From Paenibacillus flagellatus (GTDB taxonomy: Bacteria > Bacillota > Bacilli > Paenibacillales > NBRC-103111), in the NCBI RefSeq assembly GCF_003217775.1, contig NZ_QJVJ01000005.1, positions 248,001-312,000 of the forward strand: DNA of 64,000 bases. The letters are read 5' to 3'. The position numbers and the translations under genes were made by a program. Positions 58,771 to 64,000 of the stretch are shown here, one piece after another. The notes beneath the pieces are model-generated. The model saw nothing but the letters and a program-made list of their open reading frames with translations, was not told the origin of the DNA and did not search any database. Position 1 is the stretch's first letter; every line of letters starts with the position of its first letter.

Positions 58771-60006
58771 CCGGGAAGCCGCCCCTCCTCCGCGCTGTTT
58801 CCGCCACGAATACACGAGCAAGCCCGCCGCAAGAGCGAACTCCAAGACGAATACGACCGCATCCCAGAACGCGGCGCCTCCGTCCCAATCGGCCAAGTGG
58901 GGAACGACGGCGGCGGCCGACGCGATCAGCTGCGGAGCGAAATAGAACGCAAGCAGCCCGAGCTGGAACGCGTACCCCGCCACTAGCAAAACCGCATACA
59001 GACGGACGGCGCGAGGCTCCTTGTCCGCACCGCGCCCGCCGTCGCTCCCTCCCCCGAGCGTCACCGCCAGCCACCGGCGGCTCCTCTCCATCAAGTTGTA
59101 GCATCCCGTCCCGTTTTCCAGCACGTAGTACAAGTCCGTCTTCATGAACAGGCAGCATTGGAATAACGTTTTGACGAACAAGTCCATCGCGGCGAAAGCG
59201 GCCAGCTTGAGCGCCCATCCTCCTTCGCCGGGGTAGGCAGCCTGAACGGCCAAAGCGAGAAGCAGCACCAGCTGATCCGCGCCCATCCCCGCCAAGTAGG
59301 CGACGTGACGCTGCTTCGGCTCCAAACGCCATATGCCGTCCATCTCCGTTTCCAGCACGACGAATATCGTGCGATGTCCGATGCCGAGCTTGGCCGGCAG
59401 CCCGTACGCGCGCAGCGCCATGATGTGTCCAAGCTCGTGGAGCAGCACGAGCGCCAGCGATACGACGAGCCACGTTACGCCGTTGAGCGCCATCGATTCA
59501 AACGGGAAGGCGTCCCGGTATCGCGGGAGCAGCTCCGGTTTCGCCGCGATGAGCGCGATATTGGCGCATACGGCCGCCGCCGCGATCGCTCGCACCGCCG
59601 GATGTACCCACAGCCGGGCAAACGACTGCGGAATCCAAAGAAAGCCGCCGCGTTCCCGACGGTTCCTCCCCGCCACGCCGCCTTCGATTGCGGCGGACGC
59701 CTCGCTCTCTCCGTCGGGCCTCCCGTTTCCGATCGCCGTCCCGTCTACCTGCGCGACCAGCCCCAGCTCGAACAGCTGCCCGGCGAAGCCGACCATATCG
59801 ATCTCTTCGTCGGGATACCGCCCGGCCAGCTCCGCTCCGATCTCGCCGAGCGTCCCGCCTTCGCGCATTCGCCTCAGCGCTTCTACCGCGGGCTCGGGCA
59901 TTTCGTAGTAATCGCCCGTCCGGGCGTCTTCGACGATAAAACCTCCGCGATCGGGCCGAACCGTCAGCTCGACGGGTACGACCCGGCTCTCTTTCGTTAC
60001 GTTCAC
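58762..60006 (-). CDS. PqqD-like domain fused to an M50 (site-2-protease-like) membrane metalloprotease
   Basis: A 414-residue membrane protein. Residues about 10-90 form a PqqD-type winged helix (VELTVRPDRGGFIVEDARTGDYYEM then TLGEIGAELAGRYPDEEIDMVGFAGQLFELGLVAQVD), the RiPP recognition fold. After a Gly/Arg-rich linker, six helices follow (about 135-155, 172-200, 236-260, 266-288, 335-360, 379-401). Zinc motif HELGH is at 190-194, the third ligand D291 in MKTDLYYVLENG. This is the peptide-processing M50 type (as in YydH). The start is a GTG with GGAAGGAGGGG upstream. A hairpin terminator and a 20-codon ORF lie directly upstream. Confidence 0.85.
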   Translation of the reverse strand: MNVTKESRVVPVELTVRPDRGGFIVEDARTGDYYEMPEPAVEALRRMREGGTLGEIGAELAGRYPDEEIDMVGFAGQLFELGLVAQVDGTAIGNGRPDGESEASAAIEGGVAGRNRRERGGFLWIPQSFARLWVHPAVRAIAAAAVCANIALIAAKPELLPRYRDAFPFESMALNGVTWLVVSLALVLLHELGHIMALRAYGLPAKLGIGHRTIFVVLETEMDGIWRLEPKQRHVAYLAGMGADQLVLLLALAVQAAYPGEGGWALKLAAFAAMDLFVKTLFQCCLFMKTDLYYVLENGTGCYNLMERSRRWLAVTLGGGSDGGRGADKEPRAVRLYAVLLVAGYAFQLGLLAFYFAPQLIASAAAVVPHLADWDGGAAFWDAVVFVLEFALAAGLLVYSWRKQRGGGAASRSG

Positions 60007-60035
60007 GAGCCGCCCCTCCTTCCCAAGCCTTGCCC

Positions 60036-60073
60036 AAAAAAAGGGAAAGGATGCAGCCGCGACGGCTGCATCC
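60036..60073 (-). terminator. Terminator/attenuator between the mini-ORF and PqqD-M50 gene
   Basis: Minus strand GGATGCAGCCG, loop TCG, CGGCTGCATCC: a perfect 11-bp stem, then TTTCCCTTTTTTT. It lies 18 bases past the mini-ORF stop and 30 before the PqqD-M50 start. Transcripts would mostly stop here, leaving the peptide in excess or making the protease conditional. Confidence 0.8.
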
Positions 60074-60091
60074 CGCTTCCCATATCGATCA

Positions 60092-60154
60092 TTAGTGCCA
60101 AATGCCGCACCACCAGCAAGTCGTTTTCACTTTCGCGAGTTTGCGAATGATCAT
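60092..60154 (-). CDS. 20-aa Cys/Trp-rich peptide (putative RiPP precursor or leader peptide)
   Basis: ATG with AAAGGGGGTGA 6-7 bases upstream, then 20 codons: MIIRKLAKVKTT followed by CWWCGIWH and TAA. The N-terminal half is basic with alternating hydrophobic residues, which could add a beta strand to a PqqD fold; the last 8 residues hold two Cys, three Trp and one His. It is 35 bases past the HD-GYP stop and followed by a terminator, then the PqqD-M50 gene. The ORF is very short. Its codon use cannot prove translation; the SD strength and context are the support. Confidence 0.6.
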   Translation of the reverse strand: MIIRKLAKVKTTCWWCGIWH

Positions 60155-60189
60155 CTTGATTCACCCCCTTTCAATGGGAATCGTATAGG

Positions 60190-61395
60190 TCATCCGGATA
60201 AAGCCGTTTCCGACGGCCGTCCCGGAACGACGGCGGAATTCGCTTGCTTCGACTTGACGTAATTGACCCAAATCGGGAATACGTCCTGGAACACTTCGAC
60301 GATGGAAGGATCGAATTGCGTTCCTTTGCCTTGGATGATCCGGTCGTACGCCTCCTCGACCGACAGCGCGCCGCGGTACGACCGCTTCGTCGTCATCGCG
60401 TCGAAAGCGTCGGCCACCGCCGTTATGCGGGCGAGCAGCGGAATTTGTTCGCCGGCCAGCCTATGCGGATACCCGTTGCCGTCCCATCTTTCGTGGTGAT
60501 GGAGGACGACGTCGACGCTATCGCGCAATCCTTCGATATCGCGAATGGCGTTCACCCCGACGACCGGGTGGGTTTTAATAATCTCGTATTCCTGTTCGGT
60601 CAGAGAAGAAGGTTTCGTCAAGATGCTGTCCGGGATGTTCACCTTCCCGACGTCGTGCAGCAAACAGGCGTAGTAGTAAGACTTCATCTCCTCTTCCGAA
60701 AACCGGTTCATCCGGTTCGCCAGCACGAGCGAGAAATGGGCGACCCGCTCGCTATGTCCCCGCGTGTACGGATCTTTCAGCTCCAGCGTGGCGACGATCC
60801 CCCGGACGATCCCTTCCATCTGCGCGTTGTACGAATCGCGGATCGCGTTCACGTATCCGATAAACCGATTCAGGATGATATACGCGATCGAGGACAAGAT
60901 CGGGTACAGGGCGAGCGCCATGATGAGCACCGGCTGGCGGATGACGAGGAACAGAACGATATATTTGGCCGTAATGCCGCCGATGACCTGAAAAAAATAG
61001 TTGCGATTCAAAAAAATCGGAGAAAACAGAACGAACAGCACTTCCGCCACGTTGCTCGCGTCGTAAGACTTGTCCGAGCCCGCGTAAACGATCAGATCGT
61101 TGCACGTCGTAACGGCCAAGTAGCCGTACAGGTACACATATTTCACCGCGGTCGGCTTGCCGTGGCGGTACAAGTATACGGCGAACGGGATCATCGCCAG
61201 CAGGACGACGTACAAGCCGAAGCCGAAGCCGCCCTCGGTCATGCCGACCGCTCTCGTATCGCTCATATATTTGGGGTAGATGTAGAAGTAGAACGCATCG
61301 AATGAAAAGACGATCGTGTAAAACAAGGTCAAAAACAGCCTGATCGCCCGCTGCTCTTGGTTGATGATGGTGGAATGTAGCCATCCTCTATGCAT
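60190..61395 (-). CDS. HD-GYP domain phosphodiesterase, membrane-bound
   Basis: A 401-residue protein. Six hydrophobic segments (about 20-180: FLTLFYTIVFSFDAFYFYIY, LYVVLLAMIPFAVYLY, VYLYGYLAVTTCNDLIVY and others) form a membrane sensor, followed by the HD-GYP domain: GHSERVAHFS, LLHDVGKVNIPDSIL (H247, D248), HHHERWDGNGYP (300-310) and VADAFDAMTT. HD-GYP enzymes break down cyclic di-GMP (or related cyclic dinucleotides). GGGGGGAA is upstream of the ATG. The mini-ORF and PqqD-M50 gene lie directly downstream in the same direction. Confidence 0.9.
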   Translation of the reverse strand: MHRGWLHSTIINQEQRAIRLFLTLFYTIVFSFDAFYFYIYPKYMSDTRAVGMTEGGFGFGLYVVLLAMIPFAVYLYRHGKPTAVKYVYLYGYLAVTTCNDLIVYAGSDKSYDASNVAEVLFVLFSPIFLNRNYFFQVIGGITAKYIVLFLVIRQPVLIMALALYPILSSIAYIILNRFIGYVNAIRDSYNAQMEGIVRGIVATLELKDPYTRGHSERVAHFSLVLANRMNRFSEEEMKSYYYACLLHDVGKVNIPDSILTKPSSLTEQEYEIIKTHPVVGVNAIRDIEGLRDSVDVVLHHHERWDGNGYPHRLAGEQIPLLARITAVADAFDAMTTKRSYRGALSVEEAYDRIIQGKGTQFDPSIVEVFQDVFPIWVNYVKSKQANSAVVPGRPSETALSG

Positions 61396-61540
61396 TCGTT
61401 CCCCCCTCGACCGCGATGAATCCTTGACCGCCGCACCGCGAAACCGAGAATCGGAATCCTCGTACTATTTCGGCGGCTGGAACGAAATTCCTGCTTTTCA
61501 TCGTCGAATTTTTATAAAAAATTGCAAGTTGCGAGCCGTT

Positions 61541-61840
61541 TCAATCCGTTTCGATCCGTTTCAGCATGGAGAGCGGGAAGCTTGCCTCGTCCTCGCGGCC
61601 CATTGTCCCCCATGCCATGACGCCGTTTACGTACCGGAGCTCGAATCGCTCCGCGCTGCCTTCGACCTCGTATGTACCGGGCGGAAACGAATCCGGCGAG
61701 AGCAAGTACGACTCGGCCATTTTGATTTTGCGTTCGAGCATTTCCGCTTGGCTCGGAAACGAGGCGCCCTTCTTCTCGCGCTTCAGCTTGTCCACTTCCG
61801 CGAGGAGCTCCTCGCGAGTCATTTCGCCATACCGTTTCAT
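61541..61840 (-). CDS. yfhH: DUF1811 protein (YfhH family)
   Basis: A 99-residue protein: MKRYGEMTREELLAEVDKLKREKKGASFPSQAEMLERKIKMAESYLLSPDSFPPGTYEVEGSAERFELRYVNGVMAWGTM, the YfhH pattern. A helical N-terminus is followed by a small SH3-like beta part. The function is unknown; in Bacillus it lies near recX and other small genes. GGAGGAGCCG precedes the ATG of MKRYGEM. Confidence 0.87.
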   Translation of the reverse strand: MKRYGEMTREELLAEVDKLKREKKGASFPSQAEMLERKIKMAESYLLSPDSFPPGTYEVEGSAERFELRYVNGVMAWGTMGREDEASFPLSMLKRIETD

Positions 61841-62146
61841 CGGCTCCTCCGCCTGCATCAATCGGGTAGTTTCGGCCTATTCGGCCTTATTTTTACATTA
61901 TCACATCTTGTCGATTAAGAACAACGTGAAAAAAGTATGAGAAAAATCGGACGACAGACCGTAGAAGGAGATCCGAAGAACTAGGGAAACAACAAATTTT
62001 GCCCTTTCTCCGCTTCGATCGTCGGACGGCCGTCGAACTAGAAAGCGCCCGGCGAATTTCGACATTCTTCTCCCCCTCCCCGAACGGAATAAGTTCGAGG
62101 ATTCCGGCACATACTTCCTTCAACAACGACAGGGGAGGGATCCGTG
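61841..62146. other. Non-coding gap of 306 bases
   Basis: No supported ORF. The left part is AT-rich and holds a short GGCC-TATTC-GGCC hairpin followed on the plus strand by TTATTTTT (about 61872-61894). The right part is a leader with poly-pyrimidine (TTCTCCCCCTCCCC) before the ribosome site of the 51-aa gene. I find no promoter with good -35 and -10 boxes. Confidence 0.45.
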
Positions 62147-62302
62147 ATGCCGAACGACCGGCAGCCGTCGGACTACGACGAGACCCAATCGCAAGTCGCG
62201 AATACGCAACAACCCGGTATCGATTACACCGTCGACTTTATTTACGGGAGCGACCAGGATCAATATTTGGAGCGGGAAGACGAGCAATCGACGCTCTCGT
62301 AG
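62147..62302 (+). CDS. Small hydrophilic protein, 51 aa
   Basis: A 51-residue acidic, Gln/Asp-rich peptide beginning MPNDRQPSDYDETQSQVANT and ending QYLEREDEQSTLS. GGGAGGG lies 7 bases before the ATG and a strong terminator follows, so it is probably a real gene. No signal or membrane segment. The composition recalls small spore- or stationary-phase proteins, but I do not recognise the family. Confidence 0.6.
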   Translation: MPNDRQPSDYDETQSQVANTQQPGIDYTVDFIYGSDQDQYLEREDEQSTLS

Positions 62303-62318
62303 TTGCGCTCTTTTCGTC

Positions 62319-62353
62319 GGCCGAACCGGACGGGTTCGGCCTTTTCCTTTTTT
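62319..62353 (+). terminator. Terminator after the 51-aa gene
   Basis: GGCCGAACC, loop GGACG, GGTTCGGCC, then TTTTCCTTTTTT. Confidence 0.85.
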
Positions 62354-62498
62354 CGCGACCGCTTGAATGGCGCTGCGGATGGGAAGCGAACGGGAAACGA
62401 TAGCTCCATTACCTCCCTTCTTCAAGGCTGTCTTCAGATCGTCAAAATCAACAAAGGAATGTAATATCACCTTTTTTTAAAAAAATGCGGACAAAGTG

Positions 62499-62527
62499 TT
62501 GACTTCGGAAACGATCCTTGGTATTAT
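62499..62527 (+). promoter_or_regulatory. Sigma-A promoter of tRNA-Val
   Basis: TTGACT, 17-base spacer, TATTAT, then the tRNA gene 53 bases on. Both boxes differ from consensus by one base. Confidence 0.8.
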
Positions 62528-62580
62528 AAATCTTGTCGCCGCGAGGTAAACGAAAATGAAAGACAAAAACGAATAAACAA

Positions 62581-62653
62581 GACCTGTTAGCTCAGTTGGG
62601 AGAGCACTATCTTGACAGGGTAGGGGTCAGTGGTTCGAGCCCACTACAGGTCA
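62581..62653 (+). tRNA. tRNA-Val (anticodon GAC)
   Basis: A full cloverleaf: acceptor GACCTGT/ACAGGTC plus discriminator A, D arm GCTC...GAGC, anticodon stem CTATC/GGTAG with loop TTGACAG (anticodon GAC, reading GUC/GUU), and T arm AGTGG-TTCGAGC-CCACT. CCA is not encoded. The gene lies beside an integrase gene, and its 3' end is a likely attachment site. Confidence 0.92.
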
Positions 62654-62658
62654 TAAGC

Positions 62659-62690
62659 AAGAGCCCTTGTATATCAAGGGCTCTTTTCCT
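62659..62690 (+). terminator. Terminator after tRNA-Val
   Basis: AAGAGCCCTTG, loop TATAT, CAAGGGCTCTT followed by TTCCTTTTT. Confidence 0.8.
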
Positions 62691-62732
62691 TTTTGGCACA
62701 ACGAAGCAAGCCCAAGCGAGCCCCATTTTTCC

Positions 62733-62792
62733 GATTTGGTGCCGAAATGGTGCCCTTCATTCGACTAAAGCGATTTGGTGCCTTTTGGTGCC
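62733..62792. repeat. Direct repeats TTGGTGCC beside the integrase gene
   Basis: Four copies in 60 bases: GATTTGGTGCC (62733-62743), AATGGTGCC (62746-62754), GATTTGGTGCC (62772-62782) and TTTTGGTGCC (62783-62792). They span the 3' end of the integrase gene and the gap to the tRNA, where arm-type integrase sites of an att region would be expected. Confidence 0.55.
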
Positions 62793-63928
62793 GTGAAGAA
62801 CATTTCTCCGAATGCATCCGCTGTTTCCTGCTGCATATGCGGCGTAATGTGCGAATAACGGTCCAGCATCTTCACGCTCGCCCACCCCATCCTCTCCGCA
62901 ATACGCTTATTGTTTTCGCGCATCTTCAAAAGCATTACAACGTGGGAATGTCGAAGGTCATGGAAGCGAATTTTCTTTACGCCGGCCTTCTCGATCAACC
63001 TATAGAACGATCGATTAAGATTACGAGGCGATACAGGCGTCCCGTGAGCTGTGCAAATCACGAGGTCGTGGTCCTCGTATATGTCGCGATGGTGCATTTT
63101 TTCTAGCTTCATTCTCCGCTGAAGCTTTTCAAGTTCCACGGCCGTCACCCTGTCAATCCCGATTGAACGGATTCCAGATGCCGTTTTTGCCCCGTGCTCG
63201 AGACTCTTTCCATCATGGCTCAAAATTTGTCGGACTGAAATGGTCCGGCTTTTCAAATCGACATCCTGCCACCGCAAGCCGAGCAATTCCCCCTGTCTCA
63301 TGCCCGTTGTTACGGCCAGAAGGAAAGCGGTATAATACCGATCCTCCCGAGCTGCCGCCAAAAATTGGTGGGCCTCCTCGTCGGTCCAGAACAACATTTC
63401 CCCCATCTCTGCTTTCGGCCGATCCACAACAGCAGCGGGATTCTTGATAATCATGTCCCACCCCGCCGCCTTCTTTAACGACTCGTTGATGATCGTGTGA
63501 ACCTTCTGGATGTTCTCCCCGGATAGACTCCCGTTCTCGCGCAGATAGTTGTATAGGTTTTGAATGTGCCGCGGCGTGATTTCGGACAAAGCCAGCTCCC
63601 CAAGCCCTACTTCCTTGCCCTGCTCGTTTTTTCGCATCGGGAGAATGTGATTATTAACGAGTGCCCTGTAGGTATTGAGCGTGCGCCCCTTGACGCTGGC
63701 TTTCTTGTCCTCCAACCAATCGTGCATGAAATCCTTATAAAGCGTCTTCGAAGCCTGCAAGTCGAGCCCCCGTTCCAGCTCTTTCAAAAGATCGCGTTGC
63801 GCCGCTTCTGCATCCTTCTTCGTCTTGAAACCACGCCGTTTGATCCGCTTCCGGTTTCCGTTCTCGTTCACCTCAATCGTGAAGTACCACGGGTTTGTTT
63901 TTAGGTTCTTGTCCTTGGTTACAGCCAT
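62765..63928 (-). CDS. Tyrosine-type site-specific integrase (phage/ICE)
   Basis: A 387-residue recombinase. The N-terminal arm-binding domain (about 1-60, WYFTIEVNENGNRKRIKRRGFKTKKDAEAAQRDLL) and SAM-like core-binding domain (about 62-165) precede the catalytic domain (about 178-380). Catalytic residues: R211 (TTGMRQGELLGLRW), H323 and R326 (HDLRHSH) and Y358 (MLDRYSH); the usual His/Trp site is W349 (RMGWAS). The ATG follows AAGGAGG. It points toward the tRNA-Val gene, 112 bases away, as in elements that integrate at a tRNA 3' end. Base composition is visibly less GC-rich than the rest. Confidence 0.93.
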   Translation of the reverse strand: MAVTKDKNLKTNPWYFTIEVNENGNRKRIKRRGFKTKKDAEAAQRDLLKELERGLDLQASKTLYKDFMHDWLEDKKASVKGRTLNTYRALVNNHILPMRKNEQGKEVGLGELALSEITPRHIQNLYNYLRENGSLSGENIQKVHTIINESLKKAAGWDMIIKNPAAVVDRPKAEMGEMLFWTDEEAHQFLAAAREDRYYTAFLLAVTTGMRQGELLGLRWQDVDLKSRTISVRQILSHDGKSLEHGAKTASGIRSIGIDRVTAVELEKLQRRMKLEKMHHRDIYEDHDLVICTAHGTPVSPRNLNRSFYRLIEKAGVKKIRFHDLRHSHVVMLLKMRENNKRIAERMGWASVKMLDRYSHITPHMQQETADAFGEMFFTAPKGTKSL

Positions 63929-64000
63929 TCGAAATCCTCCTTCGATGCCTTGGGAAATACTCCGGGAAATAATGAAAAATGAACAGACAACTAACAAAGT

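Noticed and set aside
60155-60189. A separate sigma-A promoter for the 20-aa ORF
   Set aside because: A TATACG/TACGAT hexamer is present but there is no matching -35 box at 16-18 bases, so I do not annotate one.

Overview
The window looks like a chromosomal segment of a high-GC (about 60 % by eye) endospore-forming Firmicute, most likely Paenibacillaceae (Paenibacillus/Cohnella-like). This rests on spore coat proteins of the CotF type, a Spo0E-family phosphatase, a YjcZ-like small spore peptide, many small Bacillales-only families (DUF1054/YktB, DUF1292, DUF1811/YfhH, DUF1885, DUF3055, DUF3892, YdjO, YuiD) and strong AGGAGG-type ribosome binding sites. The assignment is an inference from gene content, not from a marker gene.

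Layout. 1-6.7 kb: an acetyltransferase fragment, a D-lyxose isomerase-like cupin, a sugar PTS pair (EIICBA and Enzyme I, no HPr) and a cluster of spore-coat genes including a protein with three copies of a YRGNQQGHD-type repeat. 6.7-12 kb: C39-like protease, a divergent EPSP synthase, a chrA-crcB-crcB operon (chromate/fluoride efflux), rhodanese and shikimate kinase. 12-14.3 kb: an ECF41-type sigma factor with SnoaL tail downstream of an FAD oxidoreductase. 14.5-21 kb: a gluconate-type operon (LacI regulator, LarA-like protein, gluconokinase, SDR dehydrogenase, 6-phosphogluconate dehydrogenase) behind a consensus promoter carrying an operator/cre-like site. 22-27.5 kb: an LnrLMN/YfiLMN-like ABC exporter divergent from its likely two-component system. 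27.5-34.4 kb: small genes, Nudix, HxlR/nitroreductase pair, and an ABC-TetR operon with two matching operators. 34-41.4 kb: a DUF2334/FG-GAP fusion, cold-shock genes with a Fur-like box, two MFS transporters and an Orn/Lys/Arg decarboxylase. 41-52 kb: small conserved genes, a peptidoglycan amidase, a YdeP-type formate-dehydrogenase-like molybdoenzyme divergent from fdhD, an MBL hydrolase and a GGDEF/histidine-kinase fusion. 52-57 kb: a DUF990-type ABC operon and an AprX-like intracellular protease. 57-62.3 kb: cupredoxin, pterin dehydratase, a PqqD-M50 membrane protease behind a 20-codon Cys/Trp-rich peptide gene, and an HD-GYP protein. 62.5-64 kb: tRNA-Val(GAC) with a phage/ICE-type tyrosine integrase beside it; an integrated element probably continues past the right edge.

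The most interesting unit is at 58.8-60.2 kb: a very small ORF with a strong Shine-Dalgarno sequence (MIIRKLAKVKTT-CWWCGIWH), a perfect 11-bp terminator hairpin, and a gene that fuses a PqqD-like RiPP-recognition fold to a six-helix M50 (HELGH) metalloprotease. It reads either as a minimal ribosomally made peptide system or as a Trp/Cys-rich leader peptide that attenuates the protease gene. Everything was read by eye from sequence; no database search was run.
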